Of a DNA stretch of 64,000 bases, positions 1-8,107 are shown in pieces. The notes beneath the pieces were generated by a model. That model did no database searches. It worked only from the letters and a program-made list of their open reading frames with translations, and had not been told where the DNA came from. The position numbers and the translations under genes were made by a program. The stretch comes from Avoscillospira_A sp052117125 (GTDB taxonomy: Bacteria; Bacillota; Clostridia; Oscillospirales; Oscillospiraceae), in assembly GCF_052117125.1 (NCBI RefSeq), contig NZ_JBQKJT010000003.1:62001-126000 (forward strand). Direction: 5' to 3'. The first letter of the stretch is position 1, and the number at the start of each line of letters is the position of its first letter.

Positions 1-496
1 CAGCAGCGGCCCGGTGACGGATCAGGAGATTCAGATTTTTGCCGACCGCTATACGCCCACGTTGCCAGGCTCCATTCCCACCGGTGAGATTGCCCCGGTG
101 GACGGCACGCCCATGGACCTGCGGGTGTCCCAGCCCATGGGACTTCATGCCGACGACGACTTTGCCCAGCTGAAACTGGCCGGCGGCTATGACCACAACT
201 GGGTCATCAACGGCCACGACGGAACGCTGCGTCCGGCGGCCCGGGCCGTGAGCCATGAGACCGGTGTGGTCCTGGAGACTCGGACCACGCTGCCGGGTAT
301 CCAGTTCTACGGCGGCAACTACCTGGACCATTGCCCCCGCGGCAAGGGCGGCGCACCTTATGCCGCCCGCTGGGGTTTCTGCCTGGAGACCCAGTTCTTC
401 CCCGACAGCCCCAACCATGCCAACTTCCCCAGCGCCGTTTTGAAGGCCGGGGAGACGTACCGCAGTGAGACGGTCTACCGCTTCTCTGTAGAATAA
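1..496 (+). CDS. Aldose 1-epimerase (galactose mutarotase), C-terminal part
   Basis: This is the C-terminal ~165 residues of an aldose 1-epimerase, which interconverts alpha and beta anomers of sugars such as galactose in the cytosol. The reading frame is open to the left edge (codons from base 2), so the gene starts outside the window; the GTG at 14 is internal. Visible family features are a GYDHNWVI segment carrying a conserved His, a PGIQFYGGNYLD stretch, a GFCLETQFFPDSPNH segment with the catalytic-type Glu, and the terminal GETYRSETVYRF typical of mutarotases. The gene ends just before a bidirectional terminator. Its operon partners lie outside the window, so the sugar pathway cannot be told. 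The family call is secure. Confidence 0.9.
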   Translation, partial: SSGPVTDQEIQIFADRYTPTLPGSIPTGEIAPVDGTPMDLRVSQPMGLHADDDFAQLKLAGGYDHNWVINGHDGTLRPAARAVSHETGVVLETRTTLPGIQFYGGNYLDHCPRGKGGAPYAARWGFCLETQFFPDSPNHANFPSAVLKAGETYRSETVYRFSVE

Positions 497-503
497 CGTA
501 TGA

Positions 504-549
504 TAAAAAATCAACGCCCCGACGGCAGTCGGGGCGTTGTGCGTTTTTC
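504..549. terminator. Bidirectional intrinsic terminator
   Basis: A 12-bp perfect stem (512-523 pairing with 528-539, loop GGCA) is flanked by an A-run at 505-510 and a T-run at 544-548. It can therefore end both the plus-strand epimerase and the minus-strand DUF362 gene, which converge here. Confidence 0.85.
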
Positions 550-1657
550 AGATGCGGATCAGCTCATACTGATCGGTACCCAGGCCGATTTTCACGCCGT
601 GGTCGATCTGGCCCCGCCAGTTGGTGTTGGGGTGGCTGGCCGTGAACACATCTTCAATAGACGGGTCGCCGTGGTCGTCGATCCAGGTGTTTTGCAGTCT
701 CGGCTGAGCCAGCACCGCATCGCAGCAGGCTTTGTCGATGGCCACCGGGTCAAAGCTGGCGAACATGCCCACATCCGGTACAATGGGGGCGTCGTTTTCC
801 GCGTGACAGTCGCAGTTGGGGGACACGCTGTTGACCAGAGTGATGTGGAAGTGCGGACGGCCGTCCACCACAGCCTTGGTATACTCGGCAATTTTGCCGT
901 CGAGAATCTCGCACGTTTCGTCGTGGGGCGACACAATGGCGTCCACGGGACAGACGCCGATGCAGCGGCCACAGCCCACGCACTTGTCGTGGTCAATGAA
1001 CATCTTGCCGTTGTCCTGGAGCTGCGGAGCGTCGTGGGCGCAGATCTTCTGGCAGCTGCCGCAGCCCACACAGTCGTCGGTGGTGTTGGGCTTGCCGGCG
1101 TTGTGCATGGCCATCTTGCCGGCCCGGCTGCCGCAGCCCATGCCCAGGTTCTTCATGGCGCCGCCGAAGCCCGTCATCTCATGGCCCTTGAAGTGGTTCA
1201 GAGAGATGACAATGTCGGCATCCATAACGGCCCGGCCAATGCGGGCGGTCTGCAAATACTGGCCGCCTACAATGGGAACCTCCACATCGTCGGTGCCCTT
1301 GAGACCGTCGCCGATGATGACGGGACATCCGGTGGTGATGGTGTTGAAGCCGTTCATCTCCGCCGCCATCATGTGGTCCACGGCATTTTTCCGGCCGCCC
1401 ACATACAGGGTGTTGCAGTCCGTCAAAAAGGGCTTGCCGCCCAGGTCCTGGATGAACTCCGCAACAGCCCGCACATAGTTGGGCCGCACATAGGCCAGGT
1501 TGCCCGGCTCACCGAAGTGCAGCTTGATGGCCACATACTGATTGGTGAAGTCGATGGTGTCCATACCGGCCGTGGCCAGGAGGCGCTTGAGCTTTTGCAG
1601 CAGATTCTCATCGCTGCTGGTGCGGAAATCCGTAAAATATACCTTGGCTTTTTCCAT
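548..1657 (-). CDS. DUF362 domain protein with two 4Fe-4S clusters
   Basis: The 369-residue protein has a DUF362 fold in its first ~190 residues and a bacterial ferredoxin insert at about 190-250. The ferredoxin part has two CxxCxxCxxxC-type motifs (CVGCGSCQKIC and CVGCGRCIGVCP), enough for two [4Fe-4S] clusters. A further DUF362-like segment follows. DUF362 proteins are common in anaerobes and presumed to be cytosolic electron-transfer proteins; their substrate is not known. The start is preceded by GGAGGGG. It has its own promoter (1697-1725), so although it follows the XdhC operon on the same strand it can be expressed alone. Family call secure, role unknown. Confidence 0.88.
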   Translation of the reverse strand: MEKAKVYFTDFRTSSDENLLQKLKRLLATAGMDTIDFTNQYVAIKLHFGEPGNLAYVRPNYVRAVAEFIQDLGGKPFLTDCNTLYVGGRKNAVDHMMAAEMNGFNTITTGCPVIIGDGLKGTDDVEVPIVGGQYLQTARIGRAVMDADIVISLNHFKGHEMTGFGGAMKNLGMGCGSRAGKMAMHNAGKPNTTDDCVGCGSCQKICAHDAPQLQDNGKMFIDHDKCVGCGRCIGVCPVDAIVSPHDETCEILDGKIAEYTKAVVDGRPHFHITLVNSVSPNCDCHAENDAPIVPDVGMFASFDPVAIDKACCDAVLAQPRLQNTWIDDHGDPSIEDVFTASHPNTNWRGQIDHGVKIGLGTDQYELIRI

Positions 1658-1696
1658 GGGAATAACCCCTCCGTATTATAAAGAATCGATACTACT

Positions 1697-1725
1697 ATGG
1701 TAGCCAAAAAAAGTGGCGTTGTCAA
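1697..1725 (-). promoter_or_regulatory. Sigma-A type promoter for the DUF362 gene
   Basis: On the minus strand, TTGACA (1720-1725) and TACCAT (1697-1702) are separated by 17 bases, about 40 bases before the start codon of the DUF362 gene. Confidence 0.75.
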
Positions 1726-1732
1726 CGGAAAC

Positions 1733-1753
1733 GGCGGAGGACCAGCCTCCGCC
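1733..1753 (-). terminator. Hairpin at the end of the XdhC operon (weak terminator)
   Basis: An 8-bp GC stem (1733-1740 with 1746-1753) lies 15 bases after the XdhC stop. There is no clear T-tract on the minus strand, so termination may be partial. Confidence 0.4.
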
Positions 1754-1767
1754 GCGTATCATATATC

Positions 1768-2748
1768 TTACATTTTTCCGCTGCGCACCGCCACCAGCTG
1801 TGCCGCGATGGACAGGGCCACTTCCTCCGGCGTCTCGCCGCCGATGGGCAGGCCAATGGGGGACCACACCCGGGCAATGTCCGTATCGGTAAAGCCCTGC
1901 TCCCGCAGCAGCTTGTTGGTCATGGCGATCTTGCTGCGGCTGCCGATGCAGCCGATATACCGGGCGGGAGTCTTGAGGACCTGGGAGAGAATTTCCCGGT
2001 CGCTCTGGTGGCCTGGCGTCATGACCACCACATAGTCCTCTTCCGTGATGGTCACCCGTTCCAGCACTCGGTTATAGTTGCCGATGTAAAGTTTGGCCGC
2101 CTGCGCAAAGGCCGGAGCTTCCACGGCGTGGGGGCGGCTGTCATAGACCACCGTACGGAAATGGACCGTATGCAGCAGGGGCACCAGCGCCTGGGCCACA
2201 TGGCCGCCGCCAAAGACGTACACCGTACCGGGGATCGTCAGGGGTTCGCTGTACAGGGTGGGGGTCAAAACCGACTGGGGCGCCAGCAGGGGCTCCACAG
2301 GACCGTCCAGGGAAAGAAATTTCAATTCCCCGTCCTCATAGAGCCCCATGGCCGGAGCGTCCAGCCGCGTCAGCAGCCACGCCTTGCCGCCGGCGTCCAG
2401 ACGGGCGCACACGGCATCCAGCAAAGGCAAGCTCTCGCTGCCCATGGGCTGGAAATATACCGTCACCTTGCCGCCGCAGACCATACCCAGGTCCGTCTTG
2501 TCGTGGTTGCTCAGATCAAAGTGGTACTGTCCCGTTTCCTCGCCCCGGAGGAAGCCCCGGGCGATCTCTGTGGCGCGGAATTCCACCGCGCCGCCGCCGA
2601 TGGTGCCCACGGTGCTGCCGTCGTCAAAGACGGCCATTTTTGCCCCGGCTCCACGGGGCGTGGAGCCGCTGCTGGCAATGATACTGCACAGGACCGCCTG
2701 GTCTCCGGCGGCCACCCGGTCCCGCAGGGTGTGAAACATCTGCTGCAT
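1768..2748 (-). CDS. XdhC family protein (molybdenum cofactor chaperone type)
   Basis: This 326-residue protein has the two-part XdhC/CoxI architecture. An N-terminal domain (residues ~1-100) carries IIASSGSTPRGAGAKM and GTIGGGAVE, and a C-terminal Rossmann domain carries VYVFGGGHVAQAL and YIGCIGSRSK. XdhC proteins bind sulfurated molybdenum cofactor and deliver it to xanthine dehydrogenase-type enzymes; relatives of unknown target are common in clostridia. The chosen ATG at 2748 has GGAGGGG seven bases upstream; an in-frame ATG at 2796 lies inside the previous gene. Only 4 bases separate it from the stop of the binding-protein gene, so the two are co-translated. No molybdenum hydroxylase is in the window. 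The link to an ABC importer suggests molybdate or tungstate as cargo (inference). Confidence 0.88.
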   Translation of the reverse strand: MQQMFHTLRDRVAAGDQAVLCSIIASSGSTPRGAGAKMAVFDDGSTVGTIGGGAVEFRATEIARGFLRGEETGQYHFDLSNHDKTDLGMVCGGKVTVYFQPMGSESLPLLDAVCARLDAGGKAWLLTRLDAPAMGLYEDGELKFLSLDGPVEPLLAPQSVLTPTLYSEPLTIPGTVYVFGGGHVAQALVPLLHTVHFRTVVYDSRPHAVEAPAFAQAAKLYIGNYNRVLERVTITEEDYVVVMTPGHQSDREILSQVLKTPARYIGCIGSRSKIAMTNKLLREQGFTDTDIARVWSPIGLPIGGETPEEVALSIAAQLVAVRSGKM

Positions 2749-2752
2749 ATGG

Positions 2753-3889
2753 TTACCCCTCCAGTTTTCCGATGGAATTGGCCACCAGGGCCTCATACTG
2801 CTCCGTGGTCAGATCGCAGTGGTAGAACAGGTCGAAATATTTCGTCACTTCCTCCTGCAAATTGTAGTCGATATCGTCGGGATACAGCACCGCGCCCATC
2901 CACAAAAGGCCCAGGTACCGCTGGACCGAGGGCGGGAAGCCCATCCAGTTGTAGGGACCCATGGGGGCCTCGTAATACCGGCCCGTCTGAATGGCTGTCA
3001 TCTGGGCGTAGCCGTCGTTCTCCGCCACCGTGTCATAGATGCTGTCGGGGGCAAAGAGCAGAACTTCCGGATTCCACACCAGAAGCTGCTCCATGGAGAC
3101 CTCGTTGCCGGTGCCCTTGGAAGAGGGGGATTCCACCACGGCCACATTGTTGGTCATCAGGTCCAGCAGCTCCGCGTGGTAGGAGCCCTGGGCAATGACA
3201 TTGAGGCCCTGGCTGCCGGTGACGTACAGCACGTCCACCTTGTCCACGGAGGCGGCCAGCGCTTCGGCACGGGCGTAGGTGTCCTCACAGTAGGCGGCCA
3301 GAACCTCGGCCTCGTCGGCCCGGTTCAGCAGCTTGCCCAGCTGGCGGTAGGCGTCGCCCATGGTCTTGGTGGTGGCGGAGATGTGGACAAAGGGAACGCC
3401 GGTCTGCTCCTGCAACGTGTCCAGGTCCTCCACCACCGTGCCCTTGGGCTCGCCCACGTCAATGACCACCTCCGCGCCGCTGGCCAGCAGCGCTTCACCG
3501 TTCATGGCCTCCTGACCGCCGTACAGCTGGCCCAGCAGGGGCAGATTATAGTATTCCGTATCCAGGAATTGGGCGGCGCTGTCGTCCCACTCGTTGGCAA
3601 TGCCCACCAGCAGATCAGGGCACAGGGCGAACAGTACGATCTGGGCCATGGGGCCGGAGACGGCCACCTTGGTGATGTTGGCCGGGACCGTCACCGTGCG
3701 GCCAACGCTGTCGGTAAACTCCACCGTCCCGGCGGCATCGTCGGCGGGAGCGGTGGTCTCTGCCGTGGTGGGGGCGGTCTCCTCCGTAGCGGCGTCCTGG
3801 GACGGGGTCTCCGGCTGCTCTGCTGCCGGGGCGGCACAGCCGCTCAGAAGCAGCAGGGCCAGAAACAGGGAAAGAATGCGTTTTTTCAT
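2753..3889 (-). CDS. ABC transporter substrate-binding lipoprotein (BtuF/FepB family)
   Basis: The 378-residue product starts with a lipoprotein signal (MKKRILSLFLALLLLSGC, lipobox LLSGC with Cys18) followed by a Thr/Ala/Glu-rich linker to about residue 55. The mature part is a class III periplasmic-binding-protein fold: FTDSVGRTVTVP at its start, then GPMAQIVLFALCPDLLVGI, IDVG and WNPEVLLF. This family delivers Fe-siderophores, heme, cobalamin or, in some bacteria, molybdate to FecCD-type permeases. Its ATG overlaps the TGA of the upstream ATPase-methyltransferase gene by 4 bases. The ligand cannot be read from sequence; the XdhC neighbour favours an oxyanion or a cofactor metal. Confidence 0.9.
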   Translation of the reverse strand: MKKRILSLFLALLLLSGCAAPAAEQPETPSQDAATEETAPTTAETTAPADDAAGTVEFTDSVGRTVTVPANITKVAVSGPMAQIVLFALCPDLLVGIANEWDDSAAQFLDTEYYNLPLLGQLYGGQEAMNGEALLASGAEVVIDVGEPKGTVVEDLDTLQEQTGVPFVHISATTKTMGDAYRQLGKLLNRADEAEVLAAYCEDTYARAEALAASVDKVDVLYVTGSQGLNVIAQGSYHAELLDLMTNNVAVVESPSSKGTGNEVSMEQLLVWNPEVLLFAPDSIYDTVAENDGYAQMTAIQTGRYYEAPMGPYNWMGFPPSVQRYLGLLWMGAVLYPDDIDYNLQEEVTKYFDLFYHCDLTTEQYEALVANSIGKLEG

Positions 3890-5370
3890 GGGGTTCCTCC
3901 AATCTCCGGAATGTCCGGTGCGTGCAATATGGTGATGACATAGGTGGTGGGAGAGGGGTAATACAGGGGAAAGGTATCGTCCTCCCGCCGCTCCAGCCGG
4001 GGCAGCACCGTCTCCACCGTCACGGTGGACGTGTCGCCGCTGCGGTCGTAGATACGGAAAAACAGCACCGCATCGTCGAGACTGCGGAAGGGCTGGCCCT
4101 TATCCACAGTCACCTCTGTCTGGGAATAGGGGATGGAAAGGGCGTCCAACCGCTCGATCAGCCGCCCCGGCGACAACCGGCGGCGGCCGCCGCCCAGACT
4201 GAAGGCATGGTTTTGCGTGGCCTTCTGGACCACGGCAACCTTGCCGCGGCACTGACGGCGGGCCGCTGCTAAAATCTCATCGGGCTGTCCAAAGGAACAG
4301 AACACCATGGCCCCATAGGGCGTGTCCGTCCGACGGGACAGAATATCCGTGTGTAAAATTTCCGGTTGGTCACCCTGACGCCGCCGTTCCAAGGCCGCCA
4401 GGGCGTCCGATGACAGATCAGCGGCGACGACGCGGGAAAACTGTTTCGTCAAGGCCAGGGACAGACCGCCCACGCCGCATCCGGCGTCGCAGATCTCGTC
4501 TCCCGGTATCAGCTGACGCAGAGCGGTGGCCAGAGTATCCGTCGCGCCGTTGTAGTCCTCGGCGTCCACCATAAAGCGGATCATGTCCGGTGTCCAGCGG
4601 AACATGGACCGGCGCACCGGAGCAATGAGCACACCGTCGTCGGTGTCCAGGAACCGGGCCGGGACGCCGTACAGCTGCCGCAGCAGAGCCGGGGTCACCG
4701 CCTCCCGGGGCGGGCCGTCGGCCACAATGCGGCCCCCGTCCAAAGCCACAACGCGGCTGGCATACAGCATGGCCTGCTGGGGGTTGTGGCAGGAAAGTAG
4801 GATGGTATAGCCTTGCCAGGATAAGGAGGCGATCTGCTCCAGCACCCGGACCTGATTGCCGAAATCCAGCGCTGAAGTGGGTTCGTCAAGAATCAGGATT
4901 TTGGCCTCCTGGGCCAGGGCGCGGGCCAGCAGGACCAACTGCTGTTCGCCGCCGGAGAGCTGGGAAAAGTTCCGTCCTGCCGCGTCCTCCATATGGAGCT
5001 TGGACAGGGCCTCCATGGCCAGCTGCCGTTCCCTGCGGCCCGGCGCGGCAAAGGCGCCCAGGCGGTGGTTGGTCCCCATGAGCACTACATCCAGCACGGT
5101 GTAGGCAAAGGCCGGGTGGTGGGCCTGGGGGATGTAGGCAATGCGTTCCGCCCGCTGCCGGGGGGACCAGGAAGCAAGGTCCTGGCCGTCCAGCGTCACC
5201 CGGCCCGTGTAGCCGTCCAGCAGACCCAGGAGACAGCGGAACAGCGTTGTTTTGCCGGCGCCGTTGGCGCCCAGCAGAAAAATCAGCTCGCCGGGACCGG
5301 CAGACAGGTTGACACCGTCGAGAATGCGGCGGTCGCCGTAGGAAAAAGAGATGGATTCCAGATTCAGCAT
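3886..5370 (-). CDS. FecE-type ABC ATPase fused to a SAM-dependent methyltransferase
   Basis: This is a 494-residue two-domain protein. Residues 1-255 form an iron-chelate-type ABC ATPase with Walker A GANGAGKT (34-41), signature LSGGEQ (138-143), Walker B ILILDEP (158-164) and switch His195. Residues ~258-494 form a class I methyltransferase with motif I DAGCGVGG (295-302) and an acidic strand-2 end (AADLS). The ATG at 5370 overlaps the permease stop (ATGCTGA), and the frame runs without interruption through both domains, so this is one polypeptide. A longer in-frame extension upstream is antisense-type noise inside the permease gene. The ATPase should energise the FecCD permease. The methyltransferase substrate is unknown: possibly the imported ligand or a chelator. 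Such a fusion is unusual. Confidence 0.9.
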   Translation of the reverse strand: MLNLESISFSYGDRRILDGVNLSAGPGELIFLLGANGAGKTTLFRCLLGLLDGYTGRVTLDGQDLASWSPRQRAERIAYIPQAHHPAFAYTVLDVVLMGTNHRLGAFAAPGRRERQLAMEALSKLHMEDAAGRNFSQLSGGEQQLVLLARALAQEAKILILDEPTSALDFGNQVRVLEQIASLSWQGYTILLSCHNPQQAMLYASRVVALDGGRIVADGPPREAVTPALLRQLYGVPARFLDTDDGVLIAPVRRSMFRWTPDMIRFMVDAEDYNGATDTLATALRQLIPGDEICDAGCGVGGLSLALTKQFSRVVAADLSSDALAALERRRQGDQPEILHTDILSRRTDTPYGAMVFCSFGQPDEILAAARRQCRGKVAVVQKATQNHAFSLGGGRRRLSPGRLIERLDALSIPYSQTEVTVDKGQPFRSLDDAVLFFRIYDRSGDTSTVTVETVLPRLERREDDTFPLYYPSPTTYVITILHAPDIPEIGGTP

Positions 5371-6374
5371 ACGTCGTCCCTCCCGCCCCGCAGCAGCAGT
5401 ACCAGGAAAAAGGGCGCGCCCAGCACTGCCGTCAGAATACCGATGGGAATTTCGACTGCCAGCAGATTTCTCGAAAGGTCGTCCACCAGCAGCAGAAACA
5501 GCGCTCCGGCCACCATGGACGCGGGCAGCAGGGCCCGGAAGTTGCTGCCCACCAGACGGCGGCACAGATGGGGCATGACCAGACCCACCCAGCCGATCAT
5601 ACCGCTGACGGCGATGGAAGCGGCGGTCATCAGGGTGGCGCAGAGGACCACCAGCAGCCGCAGCCGCCCCGGATGGACGCCCAACGCTCTGGCTTCCTCC
5701 TCCCCCAAAGTCAGCAGATTGATTTTCCACCGCAGCAGCACCAGAGGAATCATCCCCAGGGCCATGACGGGGGCAATGCGCCACACTTCGTTCGTGGTGG
5801 TGCCGTTGAGACTGCCCAGGAGCCAGTACGTGATGGCCGGCAATTGATTGTTGGGGTCCGCCACCAGTTTTACATAGGAGGTGCCGGCGCTGCACAGGGA
5901 ACTGATGACCATGCCGCAGAGGACCAGATTGAGAATCCGGCTGCCGGGAGCCCGGCGGCCCACGGCGTAGACCAAAGCCACAGTGCCAATGGCGCAGAGA
6001 AAGGACACCAATGTGATAGCGTTATGGGTCAATCCCAGAAGAATGGCAATGGCTGCGCCCATAGCCGCGCCGGAGGACGCGCCCAGGACGTCCGGCGACG
6101 CCATGGGATTTTGAAAGACACCCTGATAGGCAGCGCCCGCCCCGGAGAGACAGGTGCCCACCAGACAGGCCATGAGAATCCGAGGCAGCCGCAGATTCCA
6201 GATGGAGGTGACCATATTGGCGTCCCAGGTGGGCTCCCAGTGAAAAATGGGGTCCGTCAGAATTTTGTAGGACCGGACCATCCCCACGCCGTAGCGGCCC
6301 AGGGCAATGGACAGAAAGACCAGGGCCAGCAGCAGCGCCCACAGGAGAATCAGAACGCGGAGTTGACGTTTCAT
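5364..6374 (-). CDS. FecCD-family ABC transporter permease
   Basis: The product has 336 residues and about 9-10 hydrophobic segments, the usual size for BtuC/FecCD permeases. Family marks are WNLRLPRILMACLVG near residue 60, GAAYQGVFQNPMASPDVLG at ~82-100 and GWVGLVMPHLCRRLVG near 260, the cytoplasmic coupling region that contacts the ATPase. It forms the membrane channel for the ligand delivered by the binding lipoprotein encoded at 2753-3889. The gene overlaps the upstream NTPase gene by 4 bases and the ATPase-methyltransferase gene by 7 bases, so the operon is translated as a coupled unit. Confidence 0.93.
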   Translation of the reverse strand: MKRQLRVLILLWALLLALVFLSIALGRYGVGMVRSYKILTDPIFHWEPTWDANMVTSIWNLRLPRILMACLVGTCLSGAGAAYQGVFQNPMASPDVLGASSGAAMGAAIAILLGLTHNAITLVSFLCAIGTVALVYAVGRRAPGSRILNLVLCGMVISSLCSAGTSYVKLVADPNNQLPAITYWLLGSLNGTTTNEVWRIAPVMALGMIPLVLLRWKINLLTLGEEEARALGVHPGRLRLLVVLCATLMTAASIAVSGMIGWVGLVMPHLCRRLVGSNFRALLPASMVAGALFLLLVDDLSRNLLAVEIPIGILTAVLGAPFFLVLLLRGGRDDVC

Positions 6375-6847
6375 GGAGTCACCGCCTTGTCCAGCAGCCG
6401 GATCAGGTGGCCGGGCAGACCGTCGCGGCTGGCTTCCGTCACCGATAACAGCAGGGCATTGCGACCGGCGAATTGGCCCCAGAAAGGGCAGTCGGCCCGC
6501 TGGCGTACCACCGCCAACACCAGAGGACTTCGGTCCATCAAGGCCAGGACGGCGGCGGTAAAGGCGGGGGAGCGGGCCTCCAGAAACCCCAGCTCATCCA
6601 GCAGCGTCACCACACCGGGACGCAGTTCCGCCGCCGCCTGGTCAAAGGCGTGGGGAACGGCTGCCGCGCCCTGTTCCGTCCGGCGGGCCACGGTCCGCTC
6701 GGTGCCGTCGTGGAGCAGCCGCAGCCGCAGTTCATCCCCCGCCCATCGGGTGGTAAAACCGCCCAGGGACAGGGGACGAGCCGCCAGGGCTTTCGTCAAT
6801 ACGGTGGTTTTGCCCACCTGTACGGGGCCGGTCAATAGGAGTTCCAA
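6371..6847 (-). CDS. Nucleoside-triphosphatase (THEP1 / NTPase_1 family)
   Basis: This 158-residue P-loop protein has Walker A GPVQVGKTT at residues 7-15, a LGGFTT segment at ~28-33 and Walker B VVTLLDELGFLE near 80-90. The set matches the THEP1 family of small NTPases, whose cellular role is poorly defined. Relatives of this type and of MobB occur in molybdenum-related operons. The start is probably TTG at 6847, behind a modest AGGCGGTGAG ribosome site. It is the first gene of the operon, about 30 bases from the promoter at 6883-6911, and overlaps the permease gene by ATGA. A direct role in metal-cofactor handling is inference from position only. Confidence 0.82.
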   Translation of the reverse strand: MELLLTGPVQVGKTTVLTKALAARPLSLGGFTTRWAGDELRLRLLHDGTERTVARRTEQGAAAVPHAFDQAAAELRPGVVTLLDELGFLEARSPAFTAAVLALMDRSPLVLAVVRQRADCPFWGQFAGRNALLLSVTEASRDGLPGHLIRLLDKAVTP

Positions 6848-6882
6848 TCACTCACCGCCTGTTCAATCGTGATACTGAATTG

Positions 6883-6911
6883 AGAATAACACAGGGGACA
6901 GGCGGTGTCAA
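6883..6911 (-). promoter_or_regulatory. Promoter of the NTPase-FecBCD-XdhC operon
   Basis: Minus-strand TTGACA (6906-6911) and TATTCT (6883-6888) have a 17-base spacer. An imperfect inverted repeat GTGATAC-N8-GAATAAC (6869-6890) covers the -10 and the expected start point and could be a repressor site. Confidence 0.8.
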
Positions 6912-7085
6912 CCAAACAAAAATGCAGGGTTTTGTTCGTCAAAAAACTGCCAAACGGATGTGACAGAGCAGCAAGGGAAGTGTGTGGGGGACAAAACTCC
7001 CGCGCATTAACTGCAGAACACCGAAAATTCAACTTTTTTCAGTTGAATTTCCACCACAACTTGTAAAAACACCTGTTTGACAAGC

Positions 7086-7117
7086 TGAAACGGGAGCGCC
7101 GCAGCGCTCCCGTTTCA
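7086..7117 (-). terminator. Hairpin at the end of the dnaD-dnaC operon
   Basis: A long GC-rich stem (TGAAACGGGAGCGC pairing with GCGCTCCCGTTTCA, loop CGCA) begins at the dnaC-like stop codon. The T-rich tract lies on the plus-strand side, so terminator strength on the minus strand is uncertain. Confidence 0.5.
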
Positions 7118-8089
7118 GGATTTTTTCAGAAGCCGGATATCGTTTCCGGCGAAGAGCAGCAGCTCATAGGTCCCCAGGAGCCGGGAGGCGATCTGGGGTG
7201 TGTAGCGCTGGCGGATTTCGGTGGTGGTCAGATTGGTGGAGATGATGGTGGGCCGTCCGGCCATGAGCCGCCCGTTGACCAGGCTGTAGAGGGCCGACAG
7301 GGTGAACTGGGTGGTCATCTCCGTGCCCAAATCATCGAGTATCAGCAGATCACAGTGCAGATACTTGGCGGTTCCATGGCCGCCGCCGCCGAATTTCTCC
7401 GCTTCAAAATCGGAGAACACCTGTCCCGCCGTCTCATAGACCACGGCATACCCGCCGTCGGCCACGGTGCGGGCAATGGCGGCGGAGAGAAACGTCTTGC
7501 CCAGTCCCGTGCCGCCGGACAGCAGCAGGGACGGCGACTGCACCGAAAATTCCGCCGCATAGCGGCGGCATCGCTCGTAGACATGGCGCATGACAGCCCG
7601 GGGGGAGTAACCGCCCAGGTTGGCATCCTCCGTATCGGGGTACAGATCGAGACGAAAGGCGTCGAACCGCTCATTGCCGCTGAGCAGACTGGACAGCTCC
7701 TTTTTCTGCTCCTGACGGCACAACTCCGCCAGACATTCACACATGCGCTCGCCCACATATCCGGTGCCGCCGCAGACAGCGCAGATGGGCTCGGCCTTCA
7801 GATCGGCCTCGTCGATACCCTCGGATTCCAGAATCCACGCCCGTTCCCGCTGAAGCTCCAGATTGGCCTTGCGCATCTGTTCCACGGTCTGTGTGGGGTC
7901 CTCGCCCCGCCGGAACGCCGCCGTCATGACCTGGGCCACCGTGGCGCGGAGCTGCCGGTCGATTTCCCGCAGACGGGGATGGGCGTCGTAGATGGCGGAA
8001 ATGCGCCGGTCGTTCTCCTGGTCCCGGTTGGCCCGTGCCGCCGCCAGACGGGCTCTGGCCCGGCGCAGCACCTGATCGGAATAGGGCAT
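7115..8089 (-). CDS. DnaC/DnaI-like helicase loader ATPase
   Basis: The 324-residue AAA+ protein has Walker A GGTGLGKT (192-199) and Walker B LLILDDLG (248-255). The N-terminal half is charged and probably helical, then carries a four-cysteine zinc site (C103, C106, C117, C119), as seen in DnaI-type loaders that contact DnaB helicase. The C-terminal third has the STNLT sensor I and a following Arg-rich segment (IRQRYTPQIASRLLG). It likely loads the replicative helicase at restart or at the origin. It lies 18 bases after the DnaD-domain gene; this DnaD plus DnaC pairing is the usual primosome arrangement in this group. IstB-type transposon ATPases look similar, but the zinc site and the DnaD partner argue against that. 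Confidence 0.9.
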   Translation of the reverse strand: MPYSDQVLRRARARLAAARANRDQENDRRISAIYDAHPRLREIDRQLRATVAQVMTAAFRRGEDPTQTVEQMRKANLELQRERAWILESEGIDEADLKAEPICAVCGGTGYVGERMCECLAELCRQEQKKELSSLLSGNERFDAFRLDLYPDTEDANLGGYSPRAVMRHVYERCRRYAAEFSVQSPSLLLSGGTGLGKTFLSAAIARTVADGGYAVVYETAGQVFSDFEAEKFGGGGHGTAKYLHCDLLILDDLGTEMTTQFTLSALYSLVNGRLMAGRPTIISTNLTTTEIRQRYTPQIASRLLGTYELLLFAGNDIRLLKKS

Positions 8090-8107
8090 AGTGGTTCCAC
8101 CTCCATG

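Noticed and set aside
5371..5895. N-terminal extension of the ATPase-methyltransferase frame
   Set aside because: It lies inside the FecCD permease gene in another frame; the true start at 5370 has the family N-terminus and overlaps the permease stop.
7026..7052. AT hairpin (AAATTCAAC..GTTGAATTT) upstream of the NTPase promoter as an sRNA or terminator
   Set aside because: The stem is short, has no T-tract suited to a neighbouring gene and no promoter for an RNA can be seen.
7115..8089. IstB-type transposon helper ATPase
   Set aside because: The four-cysteine site, length and the DnaD-domain partner fit a primosomal loader, and there is no transposase.
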